Of a stretch of DNA of 64,000 nucleotides, positions 1 to 7,566 are shown piece after piece. Both the position numbers and the translations under genes were made by a program. Under the pieces are notes generated by a model, which had not been told where the DNA came from, did no database searches, and worked only from the letters and a program-made list of their open reading frames with translations. Position 1 is the first letter of the stretch; every line of letters begins with the position of its first letter. Origin of the DNA: an uncultured Lachnospiraceae bacterium (GTDB lineage Bacteria; Bacillota; Clostridia; Lachnospirales; Lachnospiraceae); the NCBI GenBank assembly GCA_910577115.1, contig CAJTMC010000011.1, positions 33,115-97,114 on the forward strand, given 5' to 3'.

Positions 1-254
1 ACACCTGCCGCATTGATTGATAAGGCAATGTCCAAACGGTCATTAATGATTAGTGGAATATCATATTTATCTGTTACCCGCTTTATATTTTTTGCAAGAC
101 AATAAAAGTTGAATGAATCAAGTTCCTTTTCGCGCAGCTGAATCATTGTACAACCGCCTAAAATTGCCTGTTCTACTGCTTCGCATAAGGTGTTGGTGCT
201 CATACATCTTTGGTCGGTAACCAAATAAACGGAATAATCATAGTTCATACTCAT
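1..254 (-). CDS. thiE: Thiamine-phosphate synthase, 3' part outside window
   Basis: The first 84 residues of ThiE are present; the gene runs off the left edge. ThiE joins HMP-PP and thiazole phosphate to make thiamine monophosphate in the cytosol. Visible family motifs are YLVTDQR near the start, MIQLREKE (phosphate/substrate-binding strand of the TIM barrel) and PLIINDRLDIALSINAAGV. The start at 254 overlaps the upstream tenA-like stop in an ATGA junction and follows GGAGG by 4 nt; a second in-frame ATG at 248 has better spacing (10 nt), so either could be used. It is the second visible gene of a transcript led by a TPP riboswitch, which fits thiamine feedback control. Confidence 0.9.
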   Translation of the reverse strand, partial: MSMNYDYSVYLVTDQRCMSTNTLCEAVEQAILGGCTMIQLREKELDSFNFYCLAKNIKRVTDKYDIPLIINDRLDIALSINAAG

Positions 255-538
255 CCTTCCTCCATTCCCTGTAATCCATGTTGATACAACCGGTAAAAAT
301 AAAGCGTCGGACCATTACCCTTACCGATTGACAAAAAATGCGCAATTACTGTGGTAACATAAGCCTTTGCCTTGCTTACGCAGGCATAATTTTTCAAATA
401 AATGCTGTCCTGAATAATATACGCTTTGAATTTTTTCATTAGGAGAACTTTTGTTTGGAGTCCCTTTAGTAAAGGGGACGCAGCGCATTGATCCCAAATT
501 GGGATATTTTTTGTTATAATTTTACTTATAAATGACAT
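251..538 (-). pseudogene. Truncated TenA-like (thiaminase II family) remnant
   Basis: The first ~65 residues resemble the N-terminus of TenA/thiaminase II: PIWDQCAASPLLKGLQ followed by FKAYIIQDSIYLKNYA, the family helix with its IQDxxYLxxYA signature. After that similarity is lost, and the 95-residue product is less than half the usual ~220, so the catalytic C-terminal helices are missing. An internal deletion is the simplest explanation. The start at 538 is chosen because AGGAGG lies 9 nt upstream; a longer frame to 607 would run through the riboswitch terminator. The stop overlaps the thiE start (ATGA), so the remnant may still serve for translational coupling. A short functional peptide cannot be excluded. 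Confidence 0.7.
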
Positions 539-571
539 TTTAGTTTTCTCCTCCTTTGTGATTTCAGCAAG

Positions 572-601
572 AAAAAAGAACCTCCGACAATTCGGAAGCT
601 C
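572..601 (-). terminator. Intrinsic terminator of the TPP riboswitch
   Basis: On the minus strand an 11-bp stem (AGAGCTTCCGA / TCGGAGGTTCT, two G-U pairs, ATTG loop) is followed by six T. The GCTTCC of its 5' arm is also complementary to GGAAGC at the 3' edge of the aptamer, giving a plausible antiterminator that ligand binding would disrupt. Confidence 0.85.
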
Positions 602-625
602 TTTCAAACACAGAACGGTGTAAGA

Positions 626-708
626 AATTGCTTCCCTACACCGGTATTAGCCGACAGGTCCAGAGGTCAGGTCTTAACCTTTTTCAACTTGTTCAGTTCC
701 CTCGCAAA
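626..708 (-). ncRNA. TPP (THI element) riboswitch
   Basis: The minus strand carries the conserved TPP aptamer parts in order: P1 strand TTTGC, GAGGGAACTGA, the GACCTG segment, AATACCGGTGTAGGGA (cf. consensus AAURCYRGYGUAGGGA) and the closing GCAA. It precedes a terminator and a tenA/thiE operon, so it should shut off transcription when TPP is abundant. Class is firm; exact ends are approximate. Confidence 0.9.
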
Positions 709-975
709 CACATATCATATTGTATTCAGTTATATAGCAGATTTCTCCTGCTTCAATAGCATTATAAAAAATGTGTACAGAAAAGTCAAGCACAAATCCG
801 ATTCCTTGAATCCCACAAGAACCACTTAATAAGGGCGTACCTGTGGTATTGGACTGTCGTTATCCTTCTTTTTCCTTTCTTAATGAAAGTTTAGGGCAGC
901 CGATAACTTATGTCAGCCACCGGCTGCCCTGTTATGGACTATCTATTTCCCGACAGCCCTATTTCCTAAACATCA
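709..975. other. Intergenic region with a 10-bp inverted repeat
   Basis: This region should contain the thiamine-operon promoter and the end of the tex transcript. The only strong element seen is AGGGCAGCCG (893-902) with its exact inverted copy CGGCTGCCCT (921-930). It could end the tex transcript, but no T-run follows on either strand, so its role is uncertain. Confidence 0.4.
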
Positions 976-3348
976 TCAGGAATTCGCAAGCCGCATGGTA
1001 AGGGATATTCGTTTCTTTGCCATATCCACATCCAATACCTTTACATCCACAATATCCCCAACGCTCACAGCCTCAAGCGGGTGTTTGATGTATTTCTCGG
1101 TAATCTGAGAAATATGCACAAGTCCGTCCTGATGAACGCCGATATCCACAAACACACCAAAATCAATGACATTTCTGACTGTTCCCTTCAGAATCATACC
1201 GGGCTTTAAGTCCTTCATGTCCAAAACGTCGCTCCTTAAAATCGGCTTTGGCATATCCTCACGCGGGTCTCTCGCAGGCTTTTCCAGCTCCTTTAAAATA
1301 TCGGTCAGCGTGATTTCACCAATGCCAAGCTCCTCTGCCATTTTTACCTTATCCTTTACACGCTTTTCAAGGCTTCCTGCGGCTATTGGAGCCGATGGTA
1401 CCGGCTCATTTATGACACTTGTGTCATTTTTCTGTGCACTGCTCTCCTCTGCTGCCATTTGTCCCATAGCTGCCGCAAGCGCCTTTCCCATTGCCGTATT
1501 TGTGTTACGGATTACAATATTGTTTTTTTTGTTTCTATTGTTTTTATTTTTTTCCGGCTTTGCGGACTTTGTTTTTGTGTTCTTCGCCAATGCCGCTTTT
1601 TTCTGAATTTCCTTTAAGTCGTCCATTGAGATGTTAAGCTTGTCCAAAAGCTGCATCGCCGCAGCATATGACTCGGGATGCACGCTTGTCGCATCAAGCG
1701 GATTCTCACCGTCAGTAATGCGCATAAAGCCTGCACACTGCTCATACGCCTTCGGGCCAAGCTTTGCTACCTTCAAAAGCTGCTTTCTGTTCGTAAATCT
1801 GCCGTTTGTCTCGCGGTAATCCACAATATTTTTCGCGATTGTCTTGTTGATACCCGATATATATTCCAACAAAGAAGCGGAAGCCGTATTCAAATCCACA
1901 CCGACTTTATTAACAGAGTCCTCAACCACACCGTTTAGCGCCTCGCTCAGTTTCTTTTGGTTCATATCATGCTGATACTGCCCTACGCCAATGGACTTCG
2001 GATCAATTTTTACAAGCTCGGCAAGCGGGTCCTGCAAACGCCTTGCAATAGAAGCCGCGCTTCTCTGCCCCACATCAAAATTCGGGAACTCCTCCGTAGC
2101 AAGCTTACTTGCCGAATAAACAGACGCACCTGCCTCATTGACAATCACATACTGCACCGGTGTGTCAAGCTCCTTAATCAGCTCGACAATCACCTGCTCC
2201 GACTCTCTGGACGCCGTTCCGTTTCCTACGGAAATCAGACTGACATTGTACTTATGAATCAGCTTTTTCAGCTCCTTCTTCGACTCCTCCACCTTGTTTT
2301 GCGGCGCAGTCGGGTAAATGACCTTTGTGTCAAGCACCTTTCCGGTCGCATCGACAACGGCAAGCTTGCAGCCTGTCCGGAAAGCAGGATCCCAGCCAAG
2401 CACAACCTTACCGGCAATCGGCGGCTGCATCAAAAGCTGCTCCAAATTCTTTCCGAATACAGAAATCGCACCGTTTTCCGCCTTTTCCGTAAGCACGTTT
2501 CTGATATCGCGCTCAATTGCGGGCGCAATCAGTCTTTCATAGCTGTCCTTGACCGTTTCCTGAAGCGCCGGTGTTGTGTTTTCATTTTCACTTGTAATCA
2601 CTTTTGTTTCAAGGTAACGAATAATACGCTCTACGGGCGCTTCAATTTTAACAGTAAGGATTTTCTCGTTCTCACCGCGGTTAATCGCAAGTACTCGGTG
2701 GCCTGCCACCTTGTTTACGGGCTCCTCAAAATCATAGTACATTTCGTATACACTCTGCACCTTTTCGTCCTTTGCCTGACTAACCAATTTGCCTTCCTCA
2801 AAGGTTGCTTCTCGAATGTATGTTCTATAGTCGGCATTGTCCGAAATCTGTTCCGCAATAATATCCATTGCGCCCTGCAATGCCTCTTTGACATTCTTTA
2901 CTTCCTTTTCCTCACTCACATAAGGCTCTGCCTCCTCAATCAGAGGTTTCTGCGTTTCCTGTGCAAGAATAATGTCTGCCAGTCCGTCCAGTCCCTTTGC
3001 CTTTGCCACGCTTGCCCTTGTCTTTCTCTTTGGTCTGTACGGAAGATATAAATCCTCGACTGCGACCATTGTCTCCGCCGCAATGATTTTTTCCTTTAAT
3101 TCATCGGTAAGCTTTCCCTGCTCTTCTATGCTTCCAAGCACCTGCTGCTTTTTCTCCTCAAGGTTCCTAAGATAGCCTAACCGCTCGTTTAAGTTTCTTA
3201 GCACCTCATCATTCAGTGAACCTGTGACCTCTTTGCGGTACCTTGATATAAAGGGAATCGTATTTCCCTCATCAATCAGCTTTACTGCCGCTTCCGCCTG
3301 CCATTTTTCAATGTTTAGTTCTTCTTTCAGTTTTAAAATAATGTCCAT
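976..3348 (-). CDS. tex: Tex-family transcription accessory protein (S1 RNA-binding)
   Basis: This 790-residue protein has the Tex architecture: N-terminal helical/HTH region (IPFISRYRKEVTGSLNDE), YqgF-like RNase H fold (VLGWDPAFRTGCKLAVVD), helix-hairpin-helix segments (SASLLEYISGINKTIAKNI) and a C-terminal S1 domain (GTVRNVIDFGVFVDIG...DGLVHISQ). Tex binds RNA and interacts with transcription complexes. The start at 3348 is preferred over an upstream in-frame ATG because AGAGGGA precedes it and the sequence then begins with the family-typical MDIILKLKEEL. An insertion of roughly 80 Lys/Asn-rich then Ala/Ser-rich residues separates the HhH part from S1, longer than in most Tex proteins. It is monocistronic here, divergent from the DUF975 gene. 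Confidence 0.93.
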   Translation of the reverse strand: MDIILKLKEELNIEKWQAEAAVKLIDEGNTIPFISRYRKEVTGSLNDEVLRNLNERLGYLRNLEEKKQQVLGSIEEQGKLTDELKEKIIAAETMVAVEDLYLPYRPKRKTRASVAKAKGLDGLADIILAQETQKPLIEEAEPYVSEEKEVKNVKEALQGAMDIIAEQISDNADYRTYIREATFEEGKLVSQAKDEKVQSVYEMYYDFEEPVNKVAGHRVLAINRGENEKILTVKIEAPVERIIRYLETKVITSENENTTPALQETVKDSYERLIAPAIERDIRNVLTEKAENGAISVFGKNLEQLLMQPPIAGKVVLGWDPAFRTGCKLAVVDATGKVLDTKVIYPTAPQNKVEESKKELKKLIHKYNVSLISVGNGTASRESEQVIVELIKELDTPVQYVIVNEAGASVYSASKLATEEFPNFDVGQRSAASIARRLQDPLAELVKIDPKSIGVGQYQHDMNQKKLSEALNGVVEDSVNKVGVDLNTASASLLEYISGINKTIAKNIVDYRETNGRFTNRKQLLKVAKLGPKAYEQCAGFMRITDGENPLDATSVHPESYAAAMQLLDKLNISMDDLKEIQKKAALAKNTKTKSAKPEKNKNNRNKKNNIVIRNTNTAMGKALAAAMGQMAAEESSAQKNDTSVINEPVPSAPIAAGSLEKRVKDKVKMAEELGIGEITLTDILKELEKPARDPREDMPKPILRSDVLDMKDLKPGMILKGTVRNVIDFGVFVDIGVHQDGLVHISQITEKYIKHPLEAVSVGDIVDVKVLDVDMAKKRISLTMRLANS

Positions 3349-3442
3349 TTTCTTTATCCCTCTTTTAATTTTGTATGATATGATTATATGATATTTTTGC
3401 AGTCTGTTCAAGAAACTTTTATTGCATTTCATTTTGATTTCA

Positions 3443-3471
3443 TTGTTTTATTCCATATATCGTGGTAGAAT
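3443..3471 (+). promoter_or_regulatory. Sigma-A promoter of the DUF975-ddh unit
   Basis: TTGTTT (3443-3448), a 17-bp spacer and TAGAAT (3466-3471) lie 47 bp upstream of the DUF975 start. A small GCGCAG-AAAA-CTGCGC hairpin (3485-3500) would sit at the 5' end of the mRNA. Confidence 0.6.
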
Positions 3472-3517
3472 AATACAATATATAGCGCAGAAAACTGCGC
3501 GGAAACGGAGGCATTCT

Positions 3518-4306
3518 ATGGAATATTCACAATATAAAAGCAATGCTGAGCTGAAATATCTTGCGCGGACGCAGATGATGGGCCGTTTTGGACTTTTAAT
3601 CGGAACAATGCTGATCACGTTTTTGATATCCTTTTTTTGCTCCAGCATATTGATATCCGGCAACTATTTTGTCAACTATCTGGTGTCTTTTATCATACAG
3701 GTTATTCTCTCTGTGCTGCAGGTAGGAACAACTCTGATTTACATGAAGTCGTCCTGCAGCATGCCTGCGCAGATCGGCGATTTGTTTGACGGCTTTCGGA
3801 ATCATTTCTCTACCGCTTTAAAAATCGGTCTGTTATTTACGTTTATCAATACCGTCTGCATGATCCCATGTGACATTATGAACATGACCCTTTTAAACTC
3901 AGCTGACTTGATGGTTCCCGAGATTACCGAAACGACCACGCTCAATGAAATGATGGAATTTTACAGTGTATTTTACAGCATTATGGGTACTTATTATCTG
4001 TCACTGCTTGCCTGCTCGCTGGTATCCTTTCTGCTGCGTCTGGTCTTTGTACCTGCCTACTATATCATGCTTGACTTTCCTGATTGGAGCGCGATGAAAA
4101 TCTTAAAAAAGAGTGTCGAGGTAATGCACGGAAACAAGCTTCGATACGTGCTCTTGCAAATCAGCTTTCTGCCCATTCTGCTTTTGAGCGTTTTCACCTG
4201 TGGACTGACACTGATTTGGGTAATACCTTATATGCAAATGACAAATACGAATTTCTATCTTGATATGATGTCCGTCCGAAACAAAAATATGAACACCAGT
4301 TCTTAA
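3518..4306 (+). CDS. DUF975 family integral membrane protein
   Basis: This 262-residue protein has about six hydrophobic segments and the N-terminal layout of the DUF975 family (short cytosolic stretch, then GLLIGTMLITFLISFF), with the typical acidic loop between membrane segments. The family is common in Firmicutes and its function is unknown. The start at 3518 follows AACGGAGG; an in-frame ATG at 3422 would lie upstream of the promoter and is rejected. It is 28 nt upstream of ddh and probably co-transcribed, but the pairing does not reveal a role. Confidence 0.75.
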   Translation: MEYSQYKSNAELKYLARTQMMGRFGLLIGTMLITFLISFFCSSILISGNYFVNYLVSFIIQVILSVLQVGTTLIYMKSSCSMPAQIGDLFDGFRNHFSTALKIGLLFTFINTVCMIPCDIMNMTLLNSADLMVPEITETTTLNEMMEFYSVFYSIMGTYYLSLLACSLVSFLLRLVFVPAYYIMLDFPDWSAMKILKKSVEVMHGNKLRYVLLQISFLPILLLSVFTCGLTLIWVIPYMQMTNTNFYLDMMSVRNKNMNTSS

Positions 4307-4334
4307 AATAAAAACAAAAAGGAGAAATACATTC

Positions 4335-5321
4335 ATGAAAACACGTATTGGAATTTTAGGTTATGGGAATCTTGGACGCGGCGTTGAGTGTGCTGTCCGC
4401 CAAAACAATGATATGGAGCTTGTGGCAGTTTTTACAAGACGCGATCCTGCCTCGCTCTCTATTCTTACGAAAAGCGCTGCTGTGCGCAGCGTAGACGATG
4501 CTGCGAATTGGAAGGATAAAATTGACGTTATGATTTTATGCGGCGGCAGCGCAACGGATTTGCCGAAACAGACACCCGAATATGTCAAATGTTTCAACGT
4601 GATTGACAGCTTCGACACCCATGCGCGCATTCCAGAGCATTTTGCAAACGTAGATGCCGCTGCAAAAGAAGCTTCCCATATCGGCATTATTTCCGTTGGC
4701 TGGGATCCCGGAATGTTTTCCTTAAACCGCCTTTATGCAAACGCGCTTTTACCGGACGGCAAAGACTATACTTTTTGGGGCAAGGGTGTCAGCCAGGGGC
4801 ATTCCGACGCACTGCGCCGTATTGACGGCGTTAAAAATGCCAAGCAGTACACCATTCCCGTTGACAGTGCACTGGAGGCTGTCCGCGCAGGCAGCAATCC
4901 CGAACTTACAACGCGCGAGAAACACACAAGAGAATGCTTTGTTGTTTTGGAAGAAGGCGCTGACGCTGCAAAAATCGAGCAGGAAATCAAGAATATGCCA
5001 AACTACTTCGCGGACTATGACACAACGGTTCATTTTATCAGCGAGGAGGAGCTGCTTACAAATCACAGTGGCATTCCGCATGGCGGATTTGTGCTTCGAA
5101 GCGGCGTGACAGGCTGGAATAGCGAACACAAGCATTTAATTGAGTATCAGTTAAAGCTCGACTCCAACCCTGAATTTACCGCAAGCGTGCTTGTCGCATA
5201 CGCAAGAGCGGCACATCGCCTTGCGCAGGAAGGACAGAGCGGCTGCAAAACCGTCTTTGATATTGCGCCCGCTTATCTTAGCGCAAAAAGCGGTGAAGAG
5301 CTTCGCGCTTCCATGCTTTAA
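4335..5321 (+). CDS. ddh: meso-Diaminopimelate D-dehydrogenase
   Basis: This 328-residue NADPH-dependent enzyme makes meso-DAP directly from tetrahydrodipicolinate in one step, feeding lysine and peptidoglycan synthesis. Seen: the N-terminal dinucleotide-binding motif GILGYGNLGRGVE, FTRRDP, NVIDSFDTHARIPEHF, and the hallmark GWDPGMFSLNR and WGKGVSQGHSDALRRIDGV. The length matches the family (~325). The start follows AAGGAG by 10 nt, and a strong terminator follows the gene. Confidence 0.97.
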   Translation: MKTRIGILGYGNLGRGVECAVRQNNDMELVAVFTRRDPASLSILTKSAAVRSVDDAANWKDKIDVMILCGGSATDLPKQTPEYVKCFNVIDSFDTHARIPEHFANVDAAAKEASHIGIISVGWDPGMFSLNRLYANALLPDGKDYTFWGKGVSQGHSDALRRIDGVKNAKQYTIPVDSALEAVRAGSNPELTTREKHTRECFVVLEEGADAAKIEQEIKNMPNYFADYDTTVHFISEEELLTNHSGIPHGGFVLRSGVTGWNSEHKHLIEYQLKLDSNPEFTASVLVAYARAAHRLAQEGQSGCKTVFDIAPAYLSAKSGEELRASML

Positions 5322-5383
5322 TAGCTAAAAGAAGCTTGCAAAATGCCGATATTCTTATTAGAAGGTGTCTTATTACGATCACA

Positions 5384-5430
5384 AAAATCCGGATACTTAT
5401 TGTCTGTTTCAATAAGCCTCCGGATTTTTT
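5384..5430 (+). terminator. Rho-independent terminator after ddh
   Basis: ATCCGGA pairs with TCCGGAT, with nested CTTATTG/CAATAAG arms, and a run of T follows (5424-5430). The AAAA flank on the left could also give weak termination on the minus strand for the convergent zinc-ribbon gene. Confidence 0.9.
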
Positions 5431-5467
5431 GTATTCTTATTTTCTGCTTTCTTATCTTTCTGCCTTC

Positions 5468-6334
5468 TCACTGTCTGTTATAATAATCAAGAGCTGCTAT
5501 AAAATACGTTCGGATATAACCATCTGTGGAAACGACAACAAATTCTCCTGTACTCTCCACATAATAAACATCGTCCCCGTCCTCCGCCTCAAGCTTATGA
5601 AGCGCATTCGGATTTTGAATAACATTGTTTGCACCGAGAAGATATTCCTCCTCCGTAGCATACGGAAATTCTGCCCCATGCTTTTGGAAATGCTCCGTAA
5701 GATACTCCGCCTTTCTAAAACAATATGCCGCATTTGACGTTTCCGGTACCGCTTCTGCCGGCCCTGCTGCTTCTAAGGCTGCAGCCGCCGCGGCAATCTC
5801 CGTTTCAGACGGCGTTTCTTTCTGCGCATCCGGATGTATCTGAACATCCGTTTCCTGTGCAGGCTGTTCCTTTGGCTGCGTCCCATCTTTCTTTTCCGGT
5901 AACGACAGTCCCTCCGGCGCATCTGCAACCGCCTTGGGCAGCGCCCCGTTTACCGTATCAGGCTGCTTTTCTTTGCCTGCCTGTATGCCGGACGAAACAA
6001 CATCTTCACCGATCAGAGTATCTTCCGCCGGAATTGCAAAAACACTTTTCAGTACAAAAACAAGTAAAACCAACAATGCCGCTACGGCTGATACTACAAC
6101 ATAGCTTTTATCATTTCGATGAGGATTCTGATTCTGGTAATTCTGATTATGTTGACTGCTCTGCGAGGCACTCACAATTTTTTGATTCTCTTCTGCATGA
6201 GCGCTGCTCCCTTTATTTTTATCCCTGCATGACTTACAACGCTTTGGCAGCTCCAAGCCTTTGCTTTGATAAAAACGAATTTCACTTTCTGACAGCGCAA
6301 ATTCTTTGCCGCACTGTTTACATGTTCTTTTCAT
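5468..6334 (-). CDS. Zinc-ribbon membrane protein with extracytoplasmic tail
   Basis: The 288-residue protein starts with a treble-clef zinc ribbon: CKQCGKEF at residues 4-11 and CKSCRDKN around 35-42, the two CxxC knuckles. A Gln/Asn-rich linker leads to one transmembrane segment (about residues 77-97), then a low-complexity Pro/Glu/Ala stalk and a ~75-residue C-terminal globular part. The start at 6334 follows GAAGGGA; an upstream in-frame ATG at 6361 has no RBS. It ends against the ddh terminator and lies 27 nt downstream of prfB. Function is unknown; the topology suggests a surface or signalling role. Confidence 0.6.
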   Translation of the reverse strand: MKRTCKQCGKEFALSESEIRFYQSKGLELPKRCKSCRDKNKGSSAHAEENQKIVSASQSSQHNQNYQNQNPHRNDKSYVVVSAVAALLVLLVFVLKSVFAIPAEDTLIGEDVVSSGIQAGKEKQPDTVNGALPKAVADAPEGLSLPEKKDGTQPKEQPAQETDVQIHPDAQKETPSETEIAAAAAALEAAGPAEAVPETSNAAYCFRKAEYLTEHFQKHGAEFPYATEEEYLLGANNVIQNPNALHKLEAEDGDDVYYVESTGEFVVVSTDGYIRTYFIAALDYYNRQ

Positions 6335-6361
6335 AATTCCCTTCCATTTGACCACAAACAC

Positions 6362-7484
6362 CTACTCTTTTTGTGCGGCTCCACTATTTTTCCATTTCAA
6401 AAATGCATTGATAAAGCCATCCAAACCGCCGTCCATCACTGCGTCCACATTTCCAGACTCAAAACCGGTTCTGTGATCCTTTACCATTGTATACGGCTGC
6501 ATGACATAAGAACGAATCTGATTTCCCCAGCCGATATCTTTTACTTCTCCTCTGATATCGGAAAGCTTTTCCGCATTTGCCTCCTGCTTGAGCAAAAAGA
6601 GCTTTGCCTTCAGCATCTGCATCGCCTTATCCTTATTTTGGAACTGCGAGCGTTCATTCTGACACTGAACAACAGTTCCCGTTGGAATATGCGTAATTCG
6701 AATCGCCGAAGAAGTCTTATTAATATGCTGGCCGCCCGCTCCGCTGCTTCGATAGGTATCAATGCGAAGATCCTCTTCGTTGATTTCAACGTCCAAATCC
6801 TCCTCAATGTCCGGCATCACGTCGAGCGAAACAAACGAGGTCTGACGCTTTCCCTGTGCATTAAACGGCGAGATACGCACAAGCCTGTGTACGCCCTTTT
6901 CTGACTTTAAATATCCGTAGGCATTTTCACCGTTGACCTGAAACGTAATCGATTTAATCCCTGCCTCGTCCCCGTCAAGGAAATCCAGCACATCCATCGA
7001 AAAGCCTTTCCGCTCTGCCCATCTCGTATACATACGATAGAGCATTCCCGCCCAGTCGCAGCTTTCTGTACCGCCTGCGCCTGCATTGAGCTTCAAAATG
7101 GCATTGCACTTGTCATACTCCTCCGATAAAAGCGTCCGAATTCGAAGCGCCTCAAAGGTTTCGATAAAACGGTCAAGCTCTTCCCTGATTTCCGGTATCA
7201 TCTCAGCGTCCTGCGCCTCGTATCCCATTTCAATCAGTGTCTCAATATCCTCATACTGCGTCTTTAATCCATTGCACTCGTCAACAGTGTCCTTTAACTG
7301 TTTCAGTTCCTTCATCAGCTTGTTTGAGCGGTCGGGATCGTCCCAAAAACCGGGTGCTTCCATTTCACGCTCTAACTCTTCAATCCGCTTTTCCCTCCCT
7401 GCAAGGTCAAAGTGAATCCCTCACTTCCGCTAATGGACTTTCATAGGTCTGTAACTCCTGTTTCATCTGGTCGAGTTCTACCAT
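6362..7484 (-). CDS. prfB: Peptide chain release factor 2 (programmed +1 frameshift)
   Basis: RF2 recognises UGA and UAA stops and triggers peptide release. The 25 codons from ATG 7484 end in CTT followed by an in-frame TGA (7407-7409); a +1 shift there continues into a 348-codon frame, giving about 373 residues, normal for RF2. The SPF stop-recognition tripeptide is visible in VRISPFNAQGKRQTSF and the catalytic GGQ in SSGAGGQHINKTSSA. AAGGTGGTGA precedes the start. The gene follows secA by 82 nt. The shift site is conserved biology, not a sequencing error, and lets RF2 regulate its own synthesis. Confidence 0.97.
7404..7422 (-). promoter_or_regulatory. RF2 autoregulatory +1 frameshift site
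   Basis: The minus strand reads AGGGATTCACTTTGAC: an internal SD-like AGGG, then CTT-TGA-C. Slippage of the Leu tRNA from CTT to TTT at the slowly read UGA moves the ribosome into the RF2 frame. The spacing between AGGG and CTT is 5 nt, slightly longer than the classical 3. Confidence 0.93.
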
Positions 7485-7510
7485 TGCGTTCACCACCTTT
7501 TTTATAATAG

Positions 7511-7536
7511 GTGCGGAGACACAATTGCCTCCGCAC
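7511..7536 (-). terminator. Hairpin between secA and prfB
   Basis: GTGCGGAG and CTCCGCAC form a perfect 8-bp stem with a 10-nt loop. On the minus strand it is followed by an AT-rich stretch but no clean T-run, so it may be a weak terminator or a processing/attenuation element between the two genes. Confidence 0.45.
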
Positions 7537-7566
7537 TGATTTTATGGATTGAATTGATTCATCAAA

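Noticed and set aside
1957..3051. 364-codon plus-strand open frame opposite tex
   Set aside because: It is antisense to a clearly coding gene, lacks an RBS and recognisable domains, and is rich in rare, basic composition.
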